Assembly (NCBI RefSeq): GCF_028769735.1
Contig: NC_088177.1
Span: 15,688,599 to 15,752,598, forward strand
Reading direction: 5' to 3'
Source: Zonotrichia leucophrys gambelii
Lineage: Eukaryota > Chordata > Aves > Passeriformes > Passerellidae
DNA length: 64,000 nt
The notes under the pieces are model-generated. The model was not told where the DNA came from. It made no database searches and was given only the letters and a program-made list of their open reading frames with translations. Position numbers and translations under genes: made by a program. Below are positions 54,000 to 64,000 of the stretch, in pieces (positions within the stretch are counted from its first letter, which is position 1; every line of letters starts with the position of its first letter).

Positions 54000-54400
54000 C
54001 TTGCCAAGGCGAGCAGCGCTGCTGTTGCCTTTTCTGCACAGTCTGTCCGTTTTGTCACTGTTAAATGCGGCTGTTACTACATTAAGCACTTGTCAAATAA
54101 ATTAAAATGATCCAAAGACCGCAGCGATCTTCTGTGATGTGGAAAAGTCCGGCAGGAGTCAAGGAAACGCGGCGGGATTGAAACGGCTCGTGCGGTGACA
54201 GCCCGTTAATTGTTGCCTCTGGTCTCCTGAGTTCCAGGGGAAAGAGTTCAGTGGGAAGGATCCATCACTTGTACAAGGCAGGCACACATGCGGGGACAGA
54301 CGTCCCCCACTCGGGGACAGACGTCCCACGCTCGGGGACAGACGCCCCGTGATCGCTGCCAGCCCCTGCCTGGGGCCAGGCTTGCGGCTCTCCTTCAGCT
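54000..54400. other. CpG-rich intronic patch
   Basis: CpG dinucleotides are dense here (for example GCAGCGCTG, AAACGCGGCGGG, GGCTCGTGCGGTG) while the flanking introns are CpG-poor. The 21-bp minisatellite forms its right part. It could be an unmethylated regulatory patch, a GC-rich insertion or a conserved noncoding element; nothing in it codes for a recognisable protein. Confidence 0.6.
54291..54353. repeat. 21-bp minisatellite, three copies
   Basis: Three head-to-tail 21-bp units start at 54291, 54312 and 54333, each beginning CGGGGACAGACG, with differences only in the last third. Each of the first two units holds a small inverted repeat (GGGAC and GTCCC around AGAC). The unit is CpG-rich, unlike the surrounding intron. 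Confidence 0.95.
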
Positions 54401-54432
54401 GCTTCGCGCTCCCAGGGAGAAAAGAAGATCAT

Positions 54433-54486
54433 CTCTTCCTGCACAATAATTTCTTCCTGCATCATAATTTCTTCCTGCACCCCTCA
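54433..54486. repeat. 18-bp tandem repeat, about three copies
   Basis: Units start at 54433, 54451 and 54469, each with the core CTTCCTGCA. The third copy decays at its end. It lies 80 bases after the 21-bp minisatellite. Confidence 0.92.
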
Positions 54487-54762
54487 GTAAATAAGCGTGG
54501 CCCTACCTAAATGGCTGCAGGGATTGTTTGGTGTTCTTGGTGCTCCGGGGGAAGTTTGTACAATGTGTGTTTTCTTCATAGAACCTTAGAAACCGAGCAA
54601 GTCACTGTTTCCATAAAAATCCCTGGCTTTGATAATGTCTTAGAAGATTTGAGTTGAGATTGTCAGATTGTTCTTCCAACCTTTCAACCAACTAACTTAA
54701 CGCCTTGAACTTTTGTTTTTCTTAAACAGAAATTATAATCTTAAAATCTCTTCCTTTCACAG

Positions 54763-54826
54763 GGAAAATACATGGATATTGAGTTTGATTTCAAGGGTGA
54801 CCCACTTGGGGGAGTTATAAGCAACT
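54763..54826 (+). CDS. MYO1B: MYO1B coding exon 6 (residues 167-188)
   Basis: This 64-nt exon codes GKYMDIEFDFKGDPLGG followed by VISN. It completes the SSRFGKYMDI motif after switch I and forms the first strand of the following sheet. The acceptor TTTCACAG ends at 54762 and the donor GTGAGT starts at 54827. The intron is phase 1: the T left over joins AT in the next exon to make Tyr188. A CpG-rich patch and minisatellite lie 280-760 bp upstream in the preceding intron. Confidence 0.97.
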
Positions 54827-57800
54827 GTGAGTATTACTTTTGGTATCAGTATATTCACAGACTAAAAGGTTTTCTGTAGAAAGGAAGATGGTCAAATTAT
54901 TGAAAAGATCACCTGTGTTAGTCTAATAGAAGTCCTCTCCATCATGTGATAAATTTTAATTTTATTGCTGTTGTGGTGCTGAATAATGTACCTTAGAGGA
55001 AGTGAAAACAGACTCAAGAGGTAAGCATGAATATTGAATTTACTGAGTTGTTTAAAAGGTACTGAGTCATGAGTCTGTATATTGTCTCTGAAGCTAGTGG
55101 CAGATGCATATGGATATCTGAGGGTCTTTTTTATTTGTGAATCCCTGGAATCAGATGTGTTACTAGGTTTGGTGGGTCATGTATTTATGGCAGATCCTGT
55201 AATTTGCAAGGGTGATAGAGAGTGTGCTGGAGATCACCATGAGACGAGTGTGTTTGCTTGGAACCAAAGCTGTCTGCACAAAAATTTATACACCTCAAAA
55301 GTGTAGGAAAAAGTTTGCATTGAGAGAGGATGTACAGCTGTTGAGTTTGGGGAGGCAAAGGTGGCCTTGGAGCTTGTTTTATGACACCTGTAGCAATTCA
55401 GAAATTCTGACCAGCTCTCTGTTGGGAAGAAAAAGGCTGGGAACTGAATGGCAGCCCAGAATGCTTTGACTTGCTTTTCTTTTGAGGGCTTAAGTGCAGC
55501 TTTTAAAATAAATTCCTCCTCAGTGCTATATAAAGCCATATTTGTTTGGTTTTCTTATTTTTAAAAGGGGAGGAAGAGGGCAGTGAGTGACTATACTAGG
55601 TGTCACTGACCCAGCCTTGACCTCTCATTCCACCCAGCCAAATTCATTGCTGCTTCTAAAGATGTGACTTTTGACACCACTGGCATTTTGCTGGTTGTGA
55701 AATAATGAGACTCACCCAAGGTGAACTGTACTCTCCATATATAACATAAACATTTTAAAAACCGTGAGGAATTTTGCACATAAATGTAGGTTTTGGTTTT
55801 TTTCAGAAGGCAGACATTTTTTCTCAACCAGATCACCTTTTGGAACTGTGCCTGAAGAGCCTAATTTTTGTGACAGGGTAGATCTTGAAACTCAAATTAG
55901 TCACTATATAAGTGTTTATGGCTATCTATTAGCTTTGACATTTGGCAGTTAACAAAATTAGAGGCCAAACATAATATATTCATAATAATTAAATGGGAAC
56001 AAGAAGGTTCTAAAAGGCTGTTATTTGTTTCTTTTTATTTCACATTCAAAATATATACATAAAAATGAGCCCTCCTTTGTAAGAGTGGACATTTAACAGT
56101 CTGTCTTTGGAAGTACTGCACTGAGTCATGTAATTAAAATATTGTGTCATATCAAAAGGCAATCCAAATAGTTGCTCTGTAGTTTATCTGCCCCATAAAT
56201 CTCTGCATGGTGTAATTATAATATTACATGTAATTGTAGTGATGTGATGACATATGTATCAAAGGGCAGACATATTTTTGGATCCATCTAAAATATGCCT
56301 GTTTTAGGCATTCTTTCTGCCTTGTCACATGTAATAATTATCTAATAGCAAGGAGATTAATGTCAATTTAAGAATAAAGACCTGATGTGTTAGCAAGCCC
56401 TGCTGAGGAAAAGATGTTGCTTGTTGAACTATTAAATGCCTCATCCTTGGCAGAGTATGTTACAGGCAAATACTGAGTTCCTGTAGCAGCATGTTAATGC
56501 ATCTCATCTTCGACTAAGTGTTTGCAAAATTTGCTAGTCCATCCATCTCTCTTTTAAAGATGTTTAAAATTCTCTGCATTTTCAAAGCAAGTTGGTTGTG
56601 CTGCCTTAGATCTTTTCCACACATCTGCAGCATTGCATTGCAATACAAACATTTCTTTTCCTGTGAGGCATCATCATTCTGAAGATATTGGGGACCTAAA
56701 TTCTTTTACACCCCTCAGAATTTACTCTGGTTTAAGTCAAAATCAGGATTTGTCTTCATAATTCATTAGGCTTGAAGTAAAGTAGTGCTGAAGTTTCCTA
56801 TCCTTAAAAGGGAAAGTATGATTATGAAAATATTCATAAATATTCTTTGATTTCTGACCGTCTGTTGGTTTGGTATTAATATGATGTGAAGATGACATTA
56901 TAATGCTTTATTTAAACTTTAAGAGTTGTTTCTGGCCAGCCTAATTTCCAAACATCACTTAAGGTAGTGGGCTTTTTGTGGCACAGCCTGAAGATGTATT
57001 TCATGGTGTGAGTGGCTCGGAGCAGACACGGCAAACATCTAGGTTGTTTTGGTGGCAAGGATGGTAACCAAGATAAGCTGCTGATTTTATCAGACTGGTG
57101 TGGAAAAGCAGAGACCCATTGGGCTGAAAGGTCTCTCTTGGAATGGCCTGCTCTGGAATGCTGTGGAGCTCTGTGGAAGGTTGGTCACTGCCTGGGTGAC
57201 CCTTCAAGGAGTGGCTGAAGCTGCTGTGACCTGGGGCCATTCTCCTTCAATGAGCTCCTGCTCCTTAATGAGAGGGGTTAACCTGGGAGGAACCTTCCTC
57301 AGGATGGAGTTAGAGGGTGGAATTATGGTGCCAGAGCACAGTGCTGGTCTGCCCTGTCCAGCTTGCAGCCAGGGGGAATGTCCAGCTGACAGATCCAAAA
57401 CATTTAACGTGCCATGAGCAGAAGGGTGAATCTTCTGAGTGAAATCAGAATGGAAATAATGAAATGGAAGGGATTTGTGGCATCTCTAAATTCAGGACTG
57501 GTATATACCCAAAGTGAAGATAATGCTGTGTTTGAACAGTGTGAAATCTGTGCAGTCTCATTTCATGTATGGCAGCTCAGATCTTCCAACCGTGCTGGTT
57601 TCCAAGGGAATTGATTTACTGTTACATCATTGTGAACAGTCGGGAAACGAAATTGGGAATGGAAAACTTGAAATTAATGTGGTTTATGCAAACATTAAGT
57701 ATTTTATTTCAGTCAGGAATTGTTTCCCCCTTGGACTACAAGGCAGCAAGTGTTGCATTTGTTTGATCCATCACCATGGGTGAGTGGGAGGGTGAAGAAG

Positions 57801-59806
57801 GCTGAGTGAGGTGTGCTGTAAGCCTGAACTGTTAGTCCTGCCTTTTTGTTAGCTTTCTGTGAAGATCCCAGCTTGTTTTCCTAATGGATGGGAGATGCTG
57901 GAGCCCATGGAAGGTGCTCAGTCCTGGTGCCAGCTGCCAGCCAGCCCATCCATCCACAGGTGACCTGTTTCATGTGCATGGGCTTAGGAAATCCAGGCTG
58001 CTCCTGTGGGCATTGCTCAACACAAAACCCTTGCTGTGGTGCCACCTGGGACTGTAGGCATCTCATCACTGTTCAGCAGCAAACATCAGTCCCTGCTTAA
58101 AGGTGTTTGCTGCTTTAAATGGCACCTGCAAACAGGTAAATGTTTTTTTACATTTACATTTTCTCCCTCTGAGGTGTATCTGCTCTTTCTGCCTTCCTGC
58201 TTATTCCTGTTTATAATCACTGCTGTTGCAGTGGACAGTCTTGTCAGCACTTATGCACTCAGAGGGCTTTTTTTCCAGAGCACTTATCAGTAAAGGCAGT
58301 GTTGGAGTGTTGCTTTCAGCTAGGTGTAACATTGTGGAAATAAATTACAGAAAAGATCTATATTATTCTTAGTTTTTCATTTATTATAACTACTTTGGTA
58401 GTGAGGATGAGAGAGAGGAGAATGGTAGTTTCTCTTCCACCTGTAATTACACAATAAGACATATCTTATATAAAGATAGGTATGTTTGGTTTTGGAGTAA
58501 TAGGTGCTAATTGCCATATTTTTTTTCAGCTCTGAAGTATGACTCTGTCCACAGATGCTGCATCTGTTTTGTACTGAAGGAAGTGTTTATGTGCACACTT
58601 GGTTCATTAGTTTTGTGACTGGTTTTGTGTACACTAAATTTGATGGCTGAAGGGGTTTTGCACAGCACAGCTCAAAATGTTTCACTTTCACAATAGTTTA
58701 GACCTTTTGAAAAGCACGGATCTTACAATATCTTTCCCAGAGTTTTTGCAAGTCTTAAATTTTCGTGTTTCACCTGGAATTTCCTGCTGAAGAATACCTG
58801 GCTTTTAGCATTCAGTGATCTTTCCTAATCTGCCTAAGCCCTTCAGTGATATAATGATTAACTAGGAGACAACATTGGTGCAGGTTGTGACGTAAAGGAT
58901 TTGCACTGCCTGGTCTGGAAATGCCATTTTTAACCAGCAAAATGTCTTTAGAGTCCGGATAACAAGAGATTAAGAAAGGGCCCTGTTTTGTCATCTTTTC
59001 CAGCAACAACATGAAAGAAATCTATGATGTTTAAGGCAACAACTTTTTTAAAGTTAGCAAAGTGATAACTTTGCAACTTATTATTTACTTGTTTGTTCAT
59101 TTTAAAAGTCAGAAGTAATTACCTGCTTACTGAACAATCTAGAACCTGAGATGTGATTGCTGTTGGAAAGCTCCTTTGCTTAGGGAAATATTGCAGAAAC
59201 TGGACAATTAGACATTTTGGGAAGAGATATCCATTCTTGTTGATTTTGTTTTAAATCTTCACTTGTTGCAACATCTCCCTTGGTGTTCCTCTCAGCACAT
59301 TTGCTGCCATTTAGGCAATGGCTTTGCCTAAACTAGGAAGAGTTTGAGAAAACAAGCTGCAAACTATATTAAACATTTTGATTAGCTCATTTTTAAACAG
59401 CATTCATCACTTGAGCAAGGAGGATTTAGCACTTTAAATGATGCAGTCATTGTCTATGCACATGCTCCCCATTTAGTAATTTCTGACTGACACAATTATG
59501 GATCAGTTTATCCAAGAGAACATTACTGTGAGCTTGGGGGGAATAATAAGGAAAAGTTAATGAGGAACTTTTTAATCAGTGACTTTTTTTATGAAAACCA
59601 GATAATCAAGGTACGAAAAGAAGAAATAATGTGGCTGTAGAAATAAGCTGCTGTGACTAGAACATGTTCTGTAACTTCAGCTGAGCTGCTAAAAGGCTCC
59701 TTGTTGTGGCCAGCTGAAGAGACAATGACTAAAATAAACTTCACCTGGATGATTTAGAATGTACCAAGGTAGTGTCATTTGTTGGTTCTACTGTTTACTT
59801 GCTCCT

Positions 59807-59893
59807 TTTTTGAATGTTGATTTGATTTCTAGTATATTTAGAGAAATAAAATATTTCTCTAAATATACTAGAAATCAAATCAACATTCAAAAA
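59807..59893. repeat. Perfect 42-bp inverted repeat with a 3-nt centre
   Basis: The left arm 59807-59848 is the exact reverse complement of the right arm 59852-59893, separated by AAA. I checked every base pair by position (paired coordinates sum to 119700), and the match breaks at 59806/59894. It lies in the intron before MYO1B coding exon 7. Both arms are AT-rich and contain no repeat family I recognise. Confidence 0.97.
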
Positions 59894-59990
59894 TGCTCTA
59901 AATTTTTCTGCATCACTTGCGTTCATGGGTCAAGTAACCCAAAAAAAAGTGTATGAACTTGTGCATTAGAGTTTGCAGAAGTATTCAGAA

Positions 59991-60040
59991 TCTTCCTCTC
60001 TTTCCTCCCTCTCTTTCCTCTCTCTCTTTCTTTCTTTCTT
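59991..60040. repeat. Pyrimidine-only microsatellite (CCTCTCTTT / CTTT type)
   Basis: About 50 bases of C and T on the plus strand, ending in four CTTT-like units. Such tracts are length-variable and can adopt triplex structure. Confidence 0.93.
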
Positions 60041-60228
60041 GTTAAGTCAAATTGTTTACCAGGGTGCTTACACAGATCTCTTGCATTTAAACAGTGATAT
60101 CTAGGAATAACAAAAAAATCTTCAGAACCTGAGGCCTGTAGCTTGATTTTGAGTCATCTGAATTAATGGGTATTCATACAGAAATGTTTCCAAAGTTAAA
60201 CTTTTCCAAGGCAAATTAATTTTTAATT

Positions 60229-60245
60229 TTTTTTTTTTTTTTTTT
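60229..60245. repeat. Poly-T run
   Basis: About seventeen consecutive T residues, with T- and A-rich sequence just before it. Confidence 0.9.
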
Positions 60246-62569
60246 GCTTTGGTGCATGCAACAAGTTAAATGTTGCTGTTTAAGCAGAAGCACTGTTAGA
60301 TAATGCAGAAATAACCCATAAAAACACCATATGTGTGTGTATATGTATATGTTTGAGGTCTGTATGTGCTCTCCTGATAATTCTGCATTGTCCCTACTCA
60401 TAATTCACATAGACCATGTAACAAAATGCAATGTAGAGAGAGTTTGGGGGTTTTTGCTTCTGTGGATTTTCACATAGATGAGCACCATCTGTCCACACAT
60501 TCTACTGTCAACACAATCACCCAGGGGCCACGTGCAGCAGTCTGAAGTGCAGCTTTGTCTTTTCTCTTTGGAGTGTTTGATCCACAGCGCTGGCAATTGG
60601 GTGGGAGTTAACACAAAACTTGCTGGCAGTGCAGGGGTTGCATCAAGAAAAAGATATGTGGTTGATTTATTAAAATGCTAATTAGGGCAAACAGAGGGAA
60701 GAAGTTTTCTGAAGAAGTTGGCAGATGGTCTGGATCTGTCCTACAAGTCTGATTTCAGTCTGCCTGTGAACAGAAAGAAAAGGAAAAAAAATCCAGTGAA
60801 AAAAGATTTGAAAAAGAATTGGCAGCAGCTGCTTTGTTAAGGAAAATACCTGAGTTTCTGACAGTGACTGTTTTTTTCCTCAATTTTGAAGGCTGACAGA
60901 ATATGGAATGTTAGGCCTTTTGAAAACTGACTGTGAATTGGTTAACTTTGTTGCTTGTAAAAATACATGAATAAGATAAACTGGTGAAAAAAACAGTTAT
61001 CCTCCTAAACAAAACTAATTTTACATACATTCAGGAACCTGTTTTTTAAATCTGCTGAAGGCATGCATGTAATTAGGAGGCTTACATACAATATTTTGCC
61101 AGGATGTGTTGCTGGGCTTTTATGACAGCATTTGAGAAAATTTATGGGTAGAATATTTTTAAACCCAAATAAGCCAAACCACATTGCTTCAATATCCTTT
61201 GAGAATACAGCCATTTCCTGAAGTGTGCGCAGCCACTGTGGGAGCTGAAGTTGTTTATTTTTTTGAGATTAAATTTGGCTGCGATCTGTTCCAACACTTG
61301 CCTGGAGAACCTTCACAGCCAGCACAGCTCTGAACTGCCTGCTGCTCACCTTGCCTTTCCCAGCCCAAATATTAACACTTGGATGGGGGACCAGCCTGTA
61401 AATACTTGAAATTTGGCCTACTGTTAGCCAATCAGAAGATTAATAATGCTGTCTGAATTTTGTCATCGTTGTCACTGGCTAATTATGGAGTGCAGAACAG
61501 TGACAGCTCCCTTTGGGGGTTTTCTGCTTGCCCAGGCTTAGAGAGAACTTTACCCCCAGTCCTGGGAAGTGTGGGGATGTGTCATGGTAGGTGCAGGGAA
61601 AACTCCTTTGCTGTGTGCTTGGAATGAGACACTGAATGTCTCTGTCCCCATGTCACTGAATATATGTGGCTTAAGATATACACATGGGAATTGTGTGTCT
61701 GCTAGCTGGAAAAATGTACTTGTGCTAGTGAGAAAAGAAGAAAAAACTCATATGTTTTGTACAAAACCAGCAGGTCACACTGGTACCTGTCCAGATGTTC
61801 TCTTGCTGCATTCCTCTTCCTCCTCCTGCGCTGTGAACCACAGCCCCCCAGTGCAGTGTGAATACCCTTTGAGTTGTCCCCTCTGTGGCACATAGGATGT
61901 TGAGCTGAAGTGGTTGCAAGGTGTTACAGGTCAGTCTGCTCATGTTGCTGCCAGGATTCCTGCCCTGGTGTGAAATGTCTGTCACTGAGAGCAGCCTTCC
62001 TGTCCAGCTACTCCCTCAGTGCAGTGATGCTTCCCAAAGTGCTGCTTTTCCATTTCACTTTGAGTATATCAGGATGGAGCTTCTGTCAGCCCCACTGGGA
62101 ATTATTTCATAGTCTGATACACCTGAGGATCACAAAGTGCTGCATGATTATTCGGTTTAAATGCTTTCTTTATTTGGTCTCTCCTTTTCATTTACCCATC
62201 TTTCATCCACTGGTAACATTTTGCCTCTTCAGACTTTCACCTATGAGAGTCATCCTCACCAAATCCCAATTTTGTGGTGGTACTGTAAATCAGTTAGCAT
62301 CTTTTGAGCACCTTGCCTCCCTCACATTGCCTTCTCTTTGCAGCTCACAGACTGAGCCTTTACCAGAGCACTGGGCATGCCCCTAGCTCAAAGCAATATT
62401 TGATATCCATGATATACTATGATGAAGTTCATACTGACATTCTTCTGGTTTGGTGATGGTGACATAAAGCAATGAAGTACAAAATGATGGAGGGTTATGT
62501 TCATTTTAAAGGGTTTTGCTCCAGCATCTGTCCCTGACCTGTGAGATTTTTGTTGGTTTGTTTGTTTAG

Positions 62570-62668
62570 ATCTGCTAGAGAAGTCTCGTGTGGTGAAGCA
62601 GCCAAGGGGTGAAAGAAACTTCCACATTTTCTACCAGATCCTGTCTGGTGCATCAGAAGAGTTTCTCT
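62570..62668 (+). CDS. MYO1B: MYO1B coding exon 7 (residues 188-221)
   Basis: This exon codes [19 protein letters not shown], then [14 protein letters not shown]. The LLEKSRVV and [10 protein letters not shown] motifs are conserved across myosin motors. The acceptor tract is T- and G-rich (TTTGTTTAG, ending at 62569) with few C residues, so it is a weaker polypyrimidine tract than those of the other exons. The donor GTAAGT starts at 62669. The length is 99 nt, phase 1 on both sides. Confidence 0.96.
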
Positions 62669-63055
62669 GTAAGTGTTGCCCTTGTGCCTTGTTCACATGT
62701 GAGTTTTCTTTATATTTAACGTGCTATTCCATGCACATCATCTTTTGTGGGAAATGTGATATTGATTTGTTTTTCAAATAATGGGTGGTAGAATCATTGG
62801 TAATATGTGAAGTCCACATATGCTTGGATATTATCCAGATACCTGAGTCAGAATTACTGAATTAGTCGGAATTGCTGGCTTAGCAATGTGTTATAAACAA
62901 ATTTGAAAACATGTTCTTATTCAGAAGGCTAATAATTAAAAGATCCTTGAAGAAAATCCAATAATAACAACCTATTCCTGACAGTGCTGATTCTGGGATA
63001 AAATTGCTACTAACAAGAATGCTGTTACTAATGATGCTTTAATTTGATTTATTAG
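62669..63055 (+). other. MYO1B: MYO1B intron between coding exons 7 and 8 (387 bp)
   Basis: A short phase 1 GT-AG intron. I see nothing but unique AT-rich sequence in it. Confidence 0.92.
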
Positions 63056-63159
63056 GCAAGCTCAAGCTGGAGAGGGACTTCAGCAGATACAACTACCTGG
63101 GCCTTGATTCTGCCAGAGTGAATGGGGTGGACGATGCTGCAAACTTCAGAACAGTCAGG
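63056..63159 (+). CDS. MYO1B: MYO1B coding exon 8 (residues 221-255), last exon in window
   Basis: This exon codes CKLKLERDFSRYNYLGLDS, then ARVNGVDDAANFRTVR. It follows an intron of only 387 bp. The acceptor is TTTATTAG, ending at 63055, and the donor GTGAGA starts at 63160. The exon ends after a complete codon (phase 0), and the next residues expected in MYO1B (NAMQIVGF) are not encoded in the remaining 841 bases. The split codon at residue 221 gives Cys where I recall Asn in human MYO1B; this position lies between well-kept SEE and KLKLERDF blocks and is probably variable. Confidence 0.95.
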
Positions 63160-64000
63160 GTGAGAAGGAGCAGGGGCTGGCTGTGCAGGGCTCTTTCTCT
63201 TGGTCTGTCTGTCCCTGCAGGGCTGGGCTGGGAGGGACACCTTCTCTGAGTGCTGGGATAGAGCGTGTTTGCACAGGGAAACATGGATACAGCTGGGAAA
63301 TGGGATCAAGCTTCTGGAGTATTCTTAGGGGAATACAAAAAGGACCAAAAAAAAACCAAACAAAAAAAGAATTAAAAAAAGAAAAAAATCAAACAGAACT
63401 CCCCCCAGACCAAAAAGAAACAAACAAAAAGAAAACAAAAGAAAGGCGGGGGGAAACTCAGATGCTTTGGTCAGATTCTGGGAAAAGTTATATTTTGTAG
63501 AGGCTTAGGACAGCAGTGCCTGAGCCTCAGGGACTGGGTGATGCTGACCAAGTTGAAAGAAAAGGAGAACTGGCATGGTTCTCCAGATGATTTGCTGTCC
63601 TGTTTTTGCTTGGTTCTACTCAGGGACAAGATGAATACAGGACCTTGTTACCCAGTGTGTGCAGATATGGATTCTAAAAGTGACAGGTCTGAGAAGACAG
63701 GAGGACCTGTTCATCTGACTGGGAAAAATTGGGTTGGGTTACAAACTAAATAAAGTGGCTAAAAAAAGTACAATGGTTCAGAAACCCAAATTTTGAATGA
63801 GTCCTAGAAATGGACTGGACTGAATGCCAGCTCCATTTTCACACCTCTTGTGTATTAAAAAACTTACTTATCTTAGCATAGGAATGATACCAGGCACTTC
63901 TAGTAGCAGAAGTGCTCATAAACAATTTGTAATTTTGCAGATAAATGGTGAATTTTTCAAGTATGATCTGTTTAAATGTAAATGCTTTTATCTCATAATT
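63160..64000 (+). other. MYO1B: Start of the MYO1B intron after coding exon 8, cut by window edge
   Basis: The intron opens with a GTGAGA donor and contains an A-rich run at about 63341-63443. I looked for the next expected MYO1B peptide (NAMQIVGF) in all three plus frames and did not find it, so the next exon lies beyond 64000. Confidence 0.85.
63341..63443. repeat. A-rich low-complexity run
   Basis: About 100 bases dominated by A with C and G interruptions (words such as ACAAAAAGAAA), ending in a short G run. It lies about 180 bases after coding exon 8. Confidence 0.9.

Larger units (their letters stand above)
52158..54762 (+). other. MYO1B: MYO1B intron between coding exons 5 and 6 (2.6 kb)
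   Basis: A phase 0 GT-AG intron. It carries a minus-strand CR1 fragment (about 53772-53946) and, directly after it, a CpG-rich patch with two minisatellites (54291-54353 and 54433-54486). Confidence 0.9.
54827..62569 (+). other. MYO1B: MYO1B intron between coding exons 6 and 7 (7.7 kb)
   Basis: A phase 1 GT-AG intron. It holds the perfect 42-bp inverted repeat at 59807-59893, a pyrimidine-rich microsatellite at about 59991-60040 and a T run at 60229-60245. The longest open frame in it (61910-62386, 158 codons) has no recognisable domain and is taken as chance. Confidence 0.9.
14134..63159 (+). other. MYO1B: MYO1B gene, 5' coding part (eight exons, residues 1-255), truncated at window edge
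   Basis: This is the span of the recognisable spliced gene. Myosin-Ib is a single-headed, actin-based, ATP-driven motor that links membranes (plasma membrane, endosomes, Golgi exits) to actin through a basic TH1 tail; that role is family knowledge. The window supplies only the first 255 codons, against roughly 1,080-1,140 residues for vertebrate MYO1B isoforms. The eight exons join in one frame without a stop, every intron is GT-AG, and the phases agree at every junction. The product begins MAKMEVKTSLL, which is diagnostic for MYO1B; other class I myosins such as MYO1A and MYO1C start differently. The P-loop is at residues 108-115 and switch I at 160-165. Switch II, the TEDS site, IQ motifs and tail lie beyond the window. 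Introns range from 387 bp to about 19.2 kb. The transcription start is not seen and probably lies at or left of the window start. Confidence 0.96.

Noticed and set aside
54291..54486. Regularly spaced repeats resembling a tiny CRISPR array
   Set aside because: The units are directly adjacent without spacers, they degrade, and the context is a vertebrate intron; they are minisatellites.
61910..62386. Longest open frame outside the gene (158 codons, plus strand)
   Set aside because: It lies in an intron, has Cys/Leu/Ser-rich composition without any recognisable domain, and such lengths are expected by chance in 64 kb searched in six frames.
63160..64000. Possible next MYO1B exon
   Set aside because: The expected peptide NAMQIVGF is not encoded in any plus-strand frame here.
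1..64000. A second gene, RNA gene or novel multi-gene system
   Set aside because: I looked for spliced peptide matches, tRNA-like cloverleafs, rRNA, phage-like or operon-like arrangements on both strands and found none that I could support.

Overview
This is vertebrate nuclear DNA, most likely from a bird. It carries the 5' coding part of one gene on the plus strand, MYO1B (unconventional myosin-Ib, also called myosin-I alpha, a short-tailed class I myosin). The evidence for a bird is three fragments of CR1 LINE 3' ends with the usual avian wording and ending. The sequence is otherwise a low-CpG, AT-leaning background with few interspersed repeats, and the coding exons are short and separated by long GT-AG introns. 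A reptile such as a crocodilian or turtle cannot be excluded from sequence alone, and I cannot name the species.

Layout: bases 1-540 are GC-rich and CpG-rich and look like the edge of a CpG island. Bases 541-14133 are noncoding and most simply belong to the intron between an unseen 5' noncoding exon and the first coding exon. Eight coding exons follow, at 14140-14274, 26635-26750, 45978-46072, 49045-49149, 52111-52157, 54763-54826, 62570-62668 and 63056-63159. Joined, they give 765 nt, which is 255 codons with no stop and no frame break. All eight donors are GT and all eight acceptors are AG. The intron phases agree at every junction: 0, 2, 1, 1, 0, 1, 1, 0. The gene runs off the right edge; most of the motor domain, the IQ motifs and the TH1 tail are not in the window.

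The 255 residues cover the N-terminal part of the myosin motor: the start, the P-loop (GESGAGKT, residues 108-115), switch I (NDNSSR, 160-165) and the segment just after it. They match MYO1B as I remember it almost residue for residue, and no inactivating change is seen.

The introns hold the three CR1 fragments, a 370-bp almost pure A+T block, homopolymer and simple repeats, and many short two- or three-copy tandem duplications. They also hold several hairpin-forming inverted repeats, including a perfect 42-bp palindrome with a 3-nt centre at 59807-59893. Three local CpG-rich patches (about 8990-9310, 21619-21665 and 54000-54400) stand out from the CpG-poor background. I see no second protein-coding gene, no tRNA or rRNA gene, no CRISPR array and no sign of a novel multi-gene system. 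The remaining open frames are short, lack recognisable domains and fit chance.
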